From Nymphaea colorata (lineage: Eukaryota > Streptophyta > Magnoliopsida > Nymphaeales > Nymphaeaceae): a stretch of DNA of 64,000 bases. The stretch covers positions 1,550,001 to 1,614,000 of the forward strand of contig NC_045145.1 of assembly GCF_008831285.2 (NCBI RefSeq). Direction: 5' to 3'. Both the position numbers and the translations under genes were made by a program. The notes below the pieces were generated by a model. The model saw nothing but the letters and a program-made list of their open reading frames with translations. It did no database searches and had not been told where the DNA came from. Positions 48,861-60,000 of the stretch are shown here, piece by piece. Numbering within the stretch: the stretch's first letter is position 1; each line of letters starts with the position of its first letter.

Positions 48861-50150
48861 GAGTTGTTGAGTGATAAAATATAAGATCTCATTCATCAAC
48901 CATTAATTTCCTGTCCAATTTTTTAATCAATGGGCACTCAGTACAGCTAGCCATCATGGTGAGATGGCGATGTCTTGAAAGTACGAAATGGCAAAGCCAA
49001 AGCTTTGTTGTCTTGCTAACTGGAAAATTCTTCAAAGACTGGCTGGCCTTGAACTTTGAATGACATGTACATTGACCTTGACTTTGAAATTTGTTCGAAA
49101 TTTGCTCGTGACTTGACAAAATCAGCTTTTGAAACGAGTGGATGAAGTTGCCTAGCAAATTCCATGTTGTCGGCCGATCTGGTGATTTAAATGACTTCTT
49201 TGTGAATCAACATAAAATATGAAAAATTATATTCTTGTTGAAAAATAAACAAACAGTATAAAAGACTAATTAAAAACAGCTTTTTTTTTTTAAAACAGGT
49301 GGGCAATTGACAACTTTGCAAGACCAAGAAAAAGACTCATGCATCACCACCAACACATAACCTAGTTTACAAATGGTTTCTCGGTTATGCTGGAACTTTT
49401 GAATTCATGAAAGAACTTTGGGATTAATTTGAGGCAAGTAATGCATCCTGTTGCTGCTTTATCAGGACAAAGAAACAAACATTCAACAGTCGACGGCAGA
49501 ATCACCACCAAATTTCTCAAAACAGAAGTGAAAGAAATGCTCTCTGTCATTTCATTGTATTACTTGTTACTTGTTAGTCAAAAGCAGAATTTATGTTGCA
49601 TGAACAGCTTGCTGGGGAACTAATTCTGAAGCAAAATCAATCTGTGCAATGGAGAAATATCAGCAGAGCTGCAATTAACTAATGCTGATATACACGGTGA
49701 TGTTTGCCAAGAATTGACTCAACCCTTCAAAAGCACACAGAAGGAAGCAAGCCAAAACAGACAGATACATGTTAGCGGTTAAACTGCACAAAAAGAGAGC
49801 TTAATTTCTATGTAAGACTGAAGGTGCCAAAAAGTGTATTATTTGACAATCATTTCTTTGGCGACTTATAGCATAACCGGTACTCAAATATTTAATCCAC
49901 AAGAAAAATAAGATCAACATTACTTGTACAAGCATATCAGTGCTCTATATGTTAAAATGTGTGGTCAGAACCAAACTATAGTTTCAAAATTTTAATAGGC
50001 ACCAAAATAGAATTTTTCAAATTTTTTATATACGTTAAACTAAAATTTATTAAATTTACATATCAATGTTTGAATTTCTTAAAACATCCGTCCCTGTTGT
50101 GTATTGTAACTATGGGTCTGTCTGAAGTGCTACTAGCAATTTTGGCTTGA
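48861..50150. repeat. Segmental duplicate of 27340-29130
   Basis: Same order of shared words as upstream of copy 1, with the more complete version here: about 130 bases at 48985-49115 are absent from the other copy, and the TA run at 28251 has no counterpart. Together with the neighbouring kinase copies it shows that the duplicated unit included more than 3 kb of upstream DNA. Confidence 0.7.
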
Positions 50151-51770
50151 TACATAATATCCTGTTAGTTGTTGTGGAATTTTATTAGCTTAATGATTTA
50201 CCCAATAATAAAAAGGCAAAAGCCAAAAATCAACAATCGAAAATCATAGCAACAAAAGAACATGAATTTAATGAGCTTTCTTTTGGCAATGTTTCATAAC
50301 ATATTCTATTGATGTTTTAATCAATTGAATGGATTTCGCTTTTATCAAAGTGCTTCCTAAATGTTGTTTGTCACATTCAGGCCTGTACATGAGTATAAAA
50401 ATTCAATCACGCACTTAGTATGCTGCACATATATTTCGGATGCTTATATCTTGCTTCAGGCTAGTAATCAAACCTGTGATTGGTCATACTTATTATAGCT
50501 GATAATAAATCACAGATCCAGTAGATGTGACCATCACATACAGATTCTAGTATTTGGATCACTATGTTACTGGAATGACAAGAATCCAGCATACATAAGT
50601 CAAAGCACATAAATAAGCAATTATTTCACATAAGACTGTATAAATATCACAATCATATATACCTGTGGAAGATAAGCTGATGCTCCAAAAAAATAAAAAA
50701 TAAAATATCATTTAAATGCTTGCAGCTCTAGGAACAAAGCAGGAAGTATGGGTCGACTGGTAATCACAACAGTATATTATTGTGGTATGTATCTGCCCTA
50801 ATATTTAGGGCAGATTCATGGAATGTTGTAACATAATATTACATAAATCAGCAAATATTTGCGACAGATATATAGAATAGTTACATACTGTTATTGTTGC
50901 CAAACGGTACACAAAATCAAGATAAGATATAAGTATATGCAGCATTGTTGGCTCGAACTTCACTCGAACTCAAACTGCTGATGCTAAACTCAGGCCAAGA
51001 TTGGGCTGAAGCTTAGCCAGGCCATTATTTAAAAAAAAATCAATTTGAACATGAGTAGAAACAGCCGAATTGAGTTGGAACTTGCTAGCAAGGGGGACAT
51101 CTGATGTAGCTGTTTATTGTCGTGATGATATTGTAAATAATCTTTTACATGTTATCTTATTGATCTTACTCAAGTTTACGTAAGTTAAGCTTGCCAAGCT
51201 CAAACTCTACTCGTTTACTTAACTTAACCCAAACACGGCTCGTTTATTAGATACGTTGAGCTCGATCTGAGTTTAACTAGAGAGGCCAAGAGTGAATCGG
51301 AGTTGGCTTGCTTAAAAAATCTGAACTCTTTGCTTCAAATAATGAAAACCACTGTTGTTCAGTCGATTCCAACGTTCCATAATTCATTAGCTTTGTAAAA
51401 GATTATTTTTATATGTGAACTAAGAAGAATATACATACATACATACATATATATAAGTGGGCCATTTGCTTGTTCACGGCAGATGGTAGAGTGCCACCAA
51501 CAAGTATATTTTCAGCTGTCACGACAGAAGCAACTCTACAAAGTTTGAGAATTACAGTGCAAGCATTTGGCCCAATATGGCTGGCTGGATAAGTCCATCA
51601 AGATGATTGGTTCAGAGTAATTAGGTCAACATCTTTCATTCGCTTGCCACCAAATAATCCAAAATAATAAGACCAAAAAATGGAAATTTATTTATTTATT
51701 TGCTTATTGGTAGCGGCAATTTTGCTGCGTTTAATTATAATTAATTAAATATTGTCCTTATGGTGTATCA
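50151..51770. other. Intergenic; GAGCTCGA-rich stretch; 5' flank of P450 exon
   Basis: No gene is recognised. About 50945-51300 has words such as CTCGAACTTCACTCGAACTC and TTGAGCTCGAT, similar in kind to part of the 1.52-kb repeats. A short CATACATA run lies at 51433-51450. The last 20 bases before 51771 form a pyrimidine-biased stretch ending in CAG. Confidence 0.4.
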
Positions 51771-51918
51771 GGATGTGATGTTTGGTGGCACCGAGACGGT
51801 GGCGTCGGCCATAGAATGGGCCATGGCTGAGCTCATGCACAACCCCAGGGAGATGGTCAAGCTGCAGGAGGAGTTGACGAGGGAAGTGGGTCTGGACCTC
51901 CATCTAAACGTTAACTAA
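51771..51918 (+). pseudogene. Orphan exon of a CYP84A-like P450 (ferulate 5-hydroxylase family)
   Basis: Reads DVMFGGTETVASAIEWAMAE followed by LMHNP and an LQEELTREVGLDL stretch, ending at TAA 51916-51918. This is the P450 I-helix with the oxygen-activating (A/G)GxET motif, and its wording matches the CYP84A family. CYP84A enzymes hydroxylate coniferaldehyde and coniferyl alcohol at the ER membrane on the way to syringyl lignin. A CAG acceptor with pyrimidine tract precedes it (51750-51770), so it looks like the start of a real exon. Base composition is far more GC-rich than the surroundings. Nothing before (N-terminal anchor) or after (ExxR, heme-binding Cys) is found in this window. It is an isolated gene fragment, captured or left from a deleted gene. 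Assignment to P450 is firm, to CYP84A likely. Confidence 0.82.
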
Positions 51919-52929
51919 GGGGCAAGACAGAGGCTGTGTCCTGGCTATAGAGTAATTGAAAATCCCGTGGGTCACTGCAACCCCATTCAGCCCAAGCCCA
52001 TTTCTCTGAAGAAGATACATCATGCCTTGGTTTGTCCAAGAAACACTGCAATACTTCATGCAGTGAACAAATAAGACCATCTAAACAGAGAAGGAAAGCC
52101 TCAAATAGCAAACCTGGTAATATGGACAATACCGGTGCACACATAAGAAAAACCATTTTGTAAAGACAAAAATATAAATAAAAAAATAAAAAGATTGTAA
52201 AGGACATTTCTTTTAAACAAATAACCAAAATGTCCTTCCATTCTTTACCCACACAACTTTCTCTCTGTCTAAGAAGTACCAAACCCTTAGGTGCCGAACC
52301 CATAAGGACGGAAGATTGCAGATTGCGGGGAACTCATAGGGAAGAAAATGGATCACTTGGGATGTGGGTGGATGGCACGTACACCAAGAGGTAGAAGCCC
52401 GAGAACCAAAACAGAGCAGTCAACCGTTAGGCCAATGGCTACACCAAAAAAATGCCAAAGGGTTGAAAAACTATGCGAATTGATCACTACAAGTTCTTTG
52501 GAACTCTGTCAGTTTAGAGTAAGCACAACTTACATCGAAACTTCAAACCAAGACGGAGTTCCAAATAGAAAATCGCTATTTAAGTCGAAACTTCAAACCA
52601 AAATGGGGTCAGCTTGAACAAACCACAAGGTTGGGACCTCCTGTGCCTTTGTTAACTTTCAATCCTCAAACCCAAGCCTATCTCCCCTTTTAATATCTTT
52701 TTATTTTAATAATGATATATATTTTATTATTAAAAATATCTTTTATAGTAAAAAATTTATTTTATATTTAAAAAATATTTTTTAATTTTAATTGAATCAA
52801 GCCCGAACTCAAGTTTTAGGTGTCATGCTAGCTTAAGTCCGACTCTTATCTAACCAGCCAGCTTGATGCTCAAGCCTATCCCAACAGTCTTGCCACTAAG
52901 ATCTGATTGCCTGCAACCCCCTTCAATCT
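51919..52929. other. Unidentified sequence downstream of P450 exon
   Basis: A minus-strand open frame of 130 codons (51911-52303) has a hydrophobic middle part and a Cys-rich end, but I recognise no family. An AT-only stretch lies at about 52690-52790. I would not call a gene here. Confidence 0.3.
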
Positions 52930-53250
52930 GCTCTTTGGATGATGTTCAACTCACAACAATGGTTCCTTGAGCAACTTTGTCCCCAACAAAATGAACATTC
53001 ACTTCAATGTGCTGGCTTCTATTATGAAAAAGTTGGAATAGCTACTAAATATTTTGCACTCACATTGTCACACCATATGGATGGAGGATTTTTTTCGTTC
53101 TTATTCGATCAGCCTCTATGCTAGACTGAGAAATAACTTGCTGTTTCTTTGAACTTCCTGCAACAAGATTCAGTCCCAAGAAGGCTGCATTAATGTTGAC
53201 CATCGATCAATCATTTGGGCATTCGGCCCTGTCTGCATCACTATATATAT
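52930..53250 (-). pseudogene. Ty1/copia RNase H remnant
   Basis: On the minus strand the order YSDADRAECPND, then FLGLNLVAGSSKKQQVISQS, SIEAD, IWCDNVSAKYL, and IEVNVHFVGDKV matches copia RNase H. It includes the catalytic Asp (SDAD), the Glu of EAD, and the Asp of WCDN. Small indels and a stop break it, and a short piece around the middle helix is missing. RT upstream and the LTR downstream are not recognisable in the flanks. Old, inactive fragment. Confidence 0.75.
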
Positions 53251-54720
53251 ATGAACTTTTTGTTCTTGGATGGTTTGAGCAGAAAGTTGCAGATATTCAC
53301 TACCAGCCCAAAGAAGATTGTCAAACAAAATGGTCAAAGGAACAGATCACAAGACATGACGTTATCAAGGACAAACGGTCCTCTCCTGAACAAACATATT
53401 GAACTAGAGATTGAGTGATCCATCCATGGAAGATGGCACAAACAACACACAAAGGTATAACAAAAACAGACAACATCAACGAATTCAAGAGTGTGAATCC
53501 AAAGGAGAATTTGAAAATTCTAATGCATCACACACTAAACGATCTTCTGGCAACCCTACCACCGAAACCAACAATTCAACCAGAAATCATAGAGTTACAC
53601 ACCAAAGCAGACGAAGTTGGATATTTTTTTTTCATGTCCAAGAAATAAGAACGAGAAGGAATGAAACAATCATGAATACATCCAATCCATGGGCATACTG
53701 AATGGTCTTCCACAAATCCAGTCATCTAAAGGCCATTGGACCTAGAAATCCCAAAAACATTCTTCAACAGAGTTTCTCGGAAAAGATCAAGCAAGAAACA
53801 ACTACTAGGCTTATCAACTCAATCAGTTGATTGAGAATGAAGGACACTGAAAAAGAAGGGCAAGAAAGAACTAAATTCATACACATCAAATACGATCAGT
53901 ACTTAAGTTTCAATCAATCTCAGGCTCTCAAAATAATTTTAAAAACAAGAGTGACAAAAAGAATTACTAATCGGCAAGGCTGCTTGTGTCAGCTGGCCTT
54001 GGTCCCGGGTACCCTGCGGCGGCTCGGCCTGCTGCCCAGGTCTACGTGTCAGTGCTCTGATGCTCTCTCTCTCTTCCCGGATTCTTGCTTTTTGCCAGGA
54101 AATTTTTGAGAGAACCATAGCGGTTGGTGGGGTTATTATAGAAAATTTTCACATCGTCCTTGATAACTTGCTGTAATTTTGAAAAGTGCCTTCACATTTT
54201 CAATTTCTTAATAGAAACCCTTCTTTTTCCCACCGACTGCTTAACAGGTATTTGCTTTATCTTAAAAAATTTATAGTTATATATTGTCAAAACTCTTCTA
54301 TATCGCAAAAATAGGGCCATTTATTTAGTGAGTAAAATAAGCACTCGAAGTCTGGAATTTCCAATTTTACAAGATAAAGAAATCACCAGCGTCCAATGCA
54401 ATAGATCAAGATTTATAAGAATAAAAAAATATGTAGCCTTTTCAAGTAATAAATTAATTTATACAACTAAACACTCAACATTTTTTTAAAACATCTCAAA
54501 CACATCTATGTGGCTGCTTTTAGAAGAAAAGCCAAATGAATGAACCATGAGCAGGCCGCTCTTCCACTAATTCTCATAAGTTGTTCTTATTGGTATACCA
54601 TCCTTTCTCTCTTTGTTTAATTTTGATTTAGAAAGGAGGATGCTGAGATGAAAGATGAATACAATCAAATTTTCATATTAAAAGAACTCGAGATTCATTC
54701 TCTTTTTCCCCTCTCTGCTT
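53251..54720. other. Unassigned sequence, no gene recognised
   Basis: Short open frames at 53411-53701 and 53415-53648 overlap in different frames and match no family known to me. A GC-rich island at 53975-54055 stands out in AT-rich surroundings without an obvious function. Confidence 0.35.
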
Positions 54721-54725
54721 TTTCC

Positions 54726-54727
<2 letters not shown>

Positions 54728-54779
<52 letters not shown>
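54728..54779. repeat. TA/GA compound microsatellite
   Basis: TA run of about 35 bases passing directly into a GA run of about 16. Confidence 0.95.
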
Positions 54780-54780
54780 T

Positions 54781-55040
54781 GAAATTGGTACGCACTTGAC
54801 CATTTGATTTTTCCAGGATAAAAGTTTGAGAGAAATTCAAACAGAGAAAAGGTTATGTTTTAGTCTTTGCCATTAAAAAAAATGGAAAATAGCCTGATAT
54901 CTTGGAAAAAAATGAAAAAAAGGCTGATTTGGAAAGAGGGAAATTGGTAGGCACGTGACCATTTGATTTTTCCAAGAGAAAAGTGAGAGAGAAAGTCAAA
55001 GAGAAAGGAAGAGGTGGTATTTTAGTCTTTGGCCGTTGAA
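54781..55040. repeat. Direct repeat, 159-bp offset
   Basis: GAAATTGGTACGCACTTGAC at 54781 recurs with two changes at 54940. Both copies continue through CCATTTGATTTTTCCA, an AAAGAGAAAG stretch, and TTTTAGTCTTTG. Tandem duplication without coding content. Confidence 0.8.
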
Positions 55041-55727
55041 AGCACAATCGCTTAAACAGTAAACAACCAGTTGTAAACAGTCTGCATCATAAGCTACTTG
55101 CTAATTAATCAGTTGCACATGAGAATATTATCAGTGGTTAAACACTGATGACTAAGTATTTTACCTTTAACATACCATAACCATAAAATACAATCTTCCC
55201 ATGGTTGCAGCTCAATATTCAAGTGTTTGGCACAGCTGTATAATGGACAAACTTTTTATACATAAAGAAACAACTCAAATATCAAAACTGAAATCGTCTT
55301 TCAGGGAACTACACTTGGCAAACACATTTAAGTAGCTTACCTTTCCATTGAAAACTCTTAATTCTTCAAGTCGCAACAGGAATTAATTCCATTTCCTAGC
55401 AAACAAATGGAACTCTCCAAGACATGCCTTTTTACCCTAGGAAAACCCAACAAGAGGGTATGAAATGAGACCAATTTTCCTACGTTCATAAATATGCCAA
55501 GGAAAGCCCATAGATGCCACACGAATTCTTGAAGAAACTTCATCAATTAAGACATGGACTAAAGAAAAATAACAATAGACGTGTTACCCAAGAGGGAGAC
55601 AGAGAGCAAGATTGCTCTTCTTGACTCCTTATGTAGTTCACAGGATTCTGTTTTCTGATCTTTGAAAATGCTGCATTCTGCCGCTCTAACATTGTCAAGT
55701 ACTTTGGCATAAACTTAATTGTAAGCC
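55041..55727. other. AT-rich sequence beside the copia LTR
   Basis: No gene can be supported. On the minus strand 55560-55727 is open (MPKYLTMLERQNAAFSKI) directly after a CTCTTTTACAG stretch that could serve as a splice acceptor, but it belongs to no family I recognise. Confidence 0.3.
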
Positions 55728-56223
55728 TGTAAAAGAGAAAGAAGGATGAAAATGATGAACAAAAGAAATTAATGTGGTTCGGAAGAAACATTCCTACTCC
55801 ACAACTCAGTCATCAATTTCTTGATGATCTGGTTCCCTTAGAACAGTATTTATACATTGCTACGTCTGATTCGATTTTGAATCAGTTTCCAAGGGCGTAC
55901 AATCTGTTCGCTTGAATTTCTCCTTTGGTTTTGAATAGGAGAAACTGACATTCTCCCAAAATCCTTCATCATTGTGAAGAGGCGTTTTTGTTGCTTGTCC
56001 GATTGGCTTTGCTTCCATATTTATTGCTCTTAATTTGCAGGCATTCTGATTTATTGCTGGAGCCTTATCAAGTGTTTTAGTTTCTGGACTCTCGTGGCTG
56101 ATTTGATTTTCTGCCATATTAGTTACGCCTGATTTCCTGCAGTTATGATCCACGCCTGATCTCCTGGAGTTATGAATCATTGAAGATGCATCTGATTTTC
56201 TGGAGTGAGCTGGTGTGTTATCA
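55728..56223 (-). repeat. Probable 3' LTR of the copia element
   Basis: On the minus strand the purine run GGTTGAGGGAGGA is followed by TGATAACACACC at 56223. A TG...CA interval of 496 bases ends at TTTTACA (55728). A TATAAATAC box lies at 55846-55854, fitting an LTR promoter. The end position is chosen by TG/CA only; no second LTR or target duplication is available. Confidence 0.6.
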
Positions 56224-57195
56224 TCCTCCCTCAACCGAAGGGAAGGTTGCATACGTAAGCCAAGATGCTGAATCATTGCTGAGACAATGGTTTGGTAAAA
56301 AGATCTGCAAGCTGACCTTTGGTTGTGATGAATTGAGTATTCATATTTCACAATGCAACTTGTTCACAAACAAAATGATAATCGAGTTCCAAAATGTTTC
56401 ATACGTGAATGAAAGACAGTTTTGATAGTGGTATGTAGTGCTGAAATGTTGTCACTCAACAGAATTGGAGCTTTGGAGAGGTAGACACCGAGATGTTGTA
56501 AAATAAAGGTAAGTCATTTGATTTCAGCAGCAGCTCCGGTGAGGGCCTGGTATTCAGCTTCACAGGACGAGCAAGCAACAGTCAGTTGTTTCTTAGAGCT
56601 CCAGGATATACAATTTGGACCAAGAAATGTGCAGTATCCTGAAGTCGATCGGCGTTTATCTGGACAGCCCACCCAGTCTGCATCAGAGTACACTCAAAGA
56701 GTCAAATCTTGGGATTTATAGAACTGCATACCATATTGAGATGTGCCTTGAACATATCGTATAATGCGTTTCTAGATTTGAAAATGCTTCATCGTTGGGG
56801 CATGCATGAATTGACATGCAAAATTTACTGCATAGGAGAGATCTGGCCATGTAAGGGTCAAGTATTGAAGTGCACCTGCAAGAATTCGATATGCGGTAGC
56901 ATTGGAATAAGGAGCATCAATTTCCTTAGGAGATTTGGAACCAACAGTAATAGGTGCGCTCACTATTTTACATTGCTGCATTTGTGCTCTAGAAATAATG
57001 TCTTGAGCATATCAAGACTGATGCATAAACAAGCCATTGGAAGTCCTTGCAACTTGAATTCCCAAGACGTAATTCATATCACCCAGATCATTCATAGCAA
57101 ATTGTTGTCTGATGGTGACGAGGAATGACATTATAAATGAATGTGAATTTCCTGTAAGAATGATATCATCAACATACAGTAATAGATTTTAGCCC
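56224..57195 (-). pseudogene. Ty1/copia pol remnant: end of RT and RNase H
   Basis: Minus-strand reading starts with LLLYVDDIILTGN (RT catalytic Asp pair) at about 57190. It continues through MNDLGDMNYVLGIQV, the GALQYLTLTWPDLSYAVNF block, [20 protein letters not shown] with RNase H Asp, [21 protein letters not shown] with Glu, and LLSDNISAL with Asp. It ends in the SLRLREDD tail before the polypurine tract. At least four stops and small frame changes interrupt it. Everything N-terminal of the YVDD motif is missing, so the copy is 5' truncated at about 57195. It belongs to a different copia family from the 52930 remnant, judging by the residues shared. Confidence 0.88.
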
Positions 57196-57269
57196 ATGAT
57201 GCACTCCAGTGGATCCGATAGAATTTGGTGGCTGCGTATGCTGAAATCTAAATTGTTTCTCTTCCCCTT

Positions 57270-57800
57270 ACTTGACCCGAATTGATGTGGTTTGTTAAGC
57301 TGTGCGCTAGTCATCCGCTTTGGCCAGCTCAGCTGTCTTGGCCCATCTGTTCGCCTCACACTGGTTGCCCCCTTACCTTGGTATGAGGTGGTTCTCTCAA
57401 AACTCAAGGCATTCATGATGGGCCGTTGGTTCCCGAGTCGTATATGGTCACCCTTTCACTACCCTCCCCAAGGATCCTACTTATTCTTTCAAGGAGGTCG
57501 GAGGAATCCTTGCTGAGTCACTTTAGCCGAGGGCTGTCAAGTGTCAAGTTCAATGCCTGGCCCCCATCCAACAAAAATAAACAGGCCTGCATGGAGTTGT
57601 CGACCCTGCACCCTGTTTTTCCCAATGTCTGTAGGCAGCGCAGAAGGGCCCTCCTGTGTTGACCCCCATTCGAGCCCCCTGCTGACTCAAGATGGCTTGA
57701 GCAGACCCGCCCTCAACGAGCCAAACTGCTCCAGCATGAGCCATTGTACTTCAAGATCTTCAAGTTGAAGGATGATGAGTCAACGCGAAGGCATGTGTTC
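57270..57800 (+). pseudogene. GC-rich remnant, possibly LINE ORF1 / DUF4283 type
   Basis: Across three frames the plus strand shows KLKAFMMGRWFPSR, then FNAWPPSNKNKQ, then SAEGPSCVDPHSSPLL and GLSRPALNEPNC. The order resembles the N-terminal domain of plant LINE ORF1 and zinc-knuckle proteins: a G(R/K)F start, a W-P-P/D strand, and a PLxxDxxT...RP segment. Frames change at least twice and no zinc knuckle is found after it. Assignment is tentative. The composition (over 50 percent GC) clearly sets it apart from its neighbours. Confidence 0.35.
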
Positions 57801-59505
57801 CTCACAAGACATTCAAAGAGAGTTATTTAACCTAAAGTGGAAGAAAAAATAATAAAAGGAAGAAAATAAAGAAGTTTGGGCTTCATGCATCCAACTGTTT
57901 GATGCCTCTGAAGTTGCCACAAAAACCAAAGAAAGCATCTTCCATTGGGGAAAATTGAATTTAATCAAAAGAATATTCACATTGAGCAGCAACTCTTTCT
58001 TTTGTTTAGGACAAGCAACATGTTTTTCCAATTTAAAGAAGAAGAGGGAAAAAATAATCAAACCTGTTTCTACTGTATTGAAAGAAGAGACTTTAAGTGC
58101 AGCTTCCTGAAATCAGGGTGGGAAGAGGAGATTTGGGTGACAAGCAAGTACAAATATTCATCGAAGATGAGGAAGACTGAAATCTAGACCTTTTCCTTCT
58201 TTTGGCTTTGCCCTGCTCCTTTGGTGCCGTCACATGCTTTAAGCCCTCCTTCTCTCTTTCAAATCTATGATTTTTTATCATGATGTTGTCTTTGTAAGGC
58301 ACAGCCATGGCAGTTGGCTTCTTTCTAGAGGGCCCCATTAAATTTAACAGGTCTAGTCCTCCCATGGTTCTTCATTGCATGTAGAAAGTGTTTGATTCCC
58401 ATTTTCAGAATGTTGAAAGCAAGAACACCTTGTTCGCGCATGTTTTGAAAGACAAGGATAAACATTGTCATTTAAAACCACATTTTAAAAAATTCTGGTA
58501 AATAAAGTGTGAGGTTTTCAAACTTTTTAGAACAGCTTTATAAATATAAAGAAAACAATATAAGGTAATGAAAAAGGTGTGAAGTTTTAGAATTAATTGG
58601 ATTTTACAAAAATAGAATAGTGCAAAATAATATTGCTATTGAATATTATAGTATAACAATTACTGCCTTGTTCATAATAGATAAAAATAGCATTTTTTTC
58701 CTCAAAAGAAGAAACCACATCTTCTATTTCAGGAAAATCTTGCATGCAATGACATTTTATATTTTACTAAATGACAAGACAGTGGCCCCTGTGGCTCAAC
58801 TTTCTAACTCTTCCACTGATTTGCATATGAGAGAAAAAGACAAACCTGGTTGCTGTTTCCAATTTACATCTTCAAATGTACTCTCATAGAACCTCACAGG
58901 TGTTCTTGTGGGGCTAGTTGCCAAATAAAATTTTCAGTAACCACTCAATGAGTGAACAAATGGCAACCCTCAACCCAATAGCTAACACTCAAAAGAACTA
59001 GAAACAACATCGACATATCATGTGGCTAAGTTGGAAACCAGCACATCAACTTTGCTTCTCTTGCACCAATACTTGAGAGGTCCAGCAAACAGCAGTTGAA
59101 TAACTTTAATTTTTAAAAGTATGTCAACAATACATAGCAGAAATATATGAAGAATGCCAAATTCAACTATCTGCAATAAAAAAAAGAAAAAAGAAAACCC
59201 AGTACATGTGCCATCACAAATTGAGCTTTATACCTAAACAAGTTTAATTATACAAACTCAGATGCAAATCCCTATCTAAAGTTTTCCAAATAATCTACTA
59301 ATCCTGAAAAGCAACATAATATTATAATTCAGTACACAACAGCAACTAACCAAATCTAAAAAACAAAAGAATGTGCATAGACAATCACTCGCACACACAA
59401 GATGCATAGTCGTTCCTCATCCAACTCCAAGGCCATGAGGCAATTCAGCAACATGCAACGATCGTTTGAGCAATTGTCTCATCAAGAACAAAAATGTGAC
59501 TCACC
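57801..59505. other. Intergenic, no gene recognised
   Basis: AT-rich. A minus-strand open frame at 58093-58365 has a basic, Ser-rich stretch (KAKRRKRSRFQSSSSS) but no domain. An open frame at 58620-58889 is composition driven. Nothing else is supported. Confidence 0.35.
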
Positions 59506-60000
59506 TTCGACCATGTCGTGGCACTGCAGCAGCACATGAGTATCACGCTTCTGCCACTTGATGATCGCCTGATCTTCCCAAACCCTATTGCCACTCCAAA
59601 TCATGAAGACAACTTCGTCAGCCAGAGCTGGTGTCATCTTGCCAGAGAATGGGGAAAACACTTGGCCGAGACCATCTGAATTCCAAGAAGTCGCACTACA
59701 ATCTTATACTCCAAAAGAGTGATGTGTGACCCCTTGGGATCAAACTCTTTTCAATATTCACTATAATGGGCAATATTGTATGGACTTGCTTAAGAAGTCA
59801 CTAAAATAGTCATAAAGAGAAACCAAAGATTTGCAGAAAATAGTAAGTCAAAAATCTTTTTCCACTTGATTTGAAATGTAAACACCTCAAATTGCGAATG
59901 AGGATCATAAAGCTCCACACTCCAATGCCGCCACCGATGTTTCATCTTTGAAGGCTTGTTGACGATGTATCACTTCAGATGGATGACCAGGGTGATGCAC
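59506..60000 (-). other. Exon-like stretch with a canonical splice donor, product unknown
   Basis: Minus strand 59690-59509 is open and reads LADEVVFMIWSGNRVWED, then IIKWQKRDTHVLLQCHDMVE. It ends exactly at GAAG/GTGAGT, a consensus plant splice donor. Further upstream, 59960-59830 reads WRHWSVELYDPHSQFEVF and so on in an open stretch, but a stop separates the two. Normal amino-acid composition and higher GC than the flanks suggest a real but decayed exon. I do not recognise the protein. Confidence 0.25.

Noticed and set aside
51911-52303. 130-codon minus-strand open frame as a new gene
   Set aside because: The hydrophobic middle comes from an A/T-rich stretch, no family is recognised and no splice or start context supports it.
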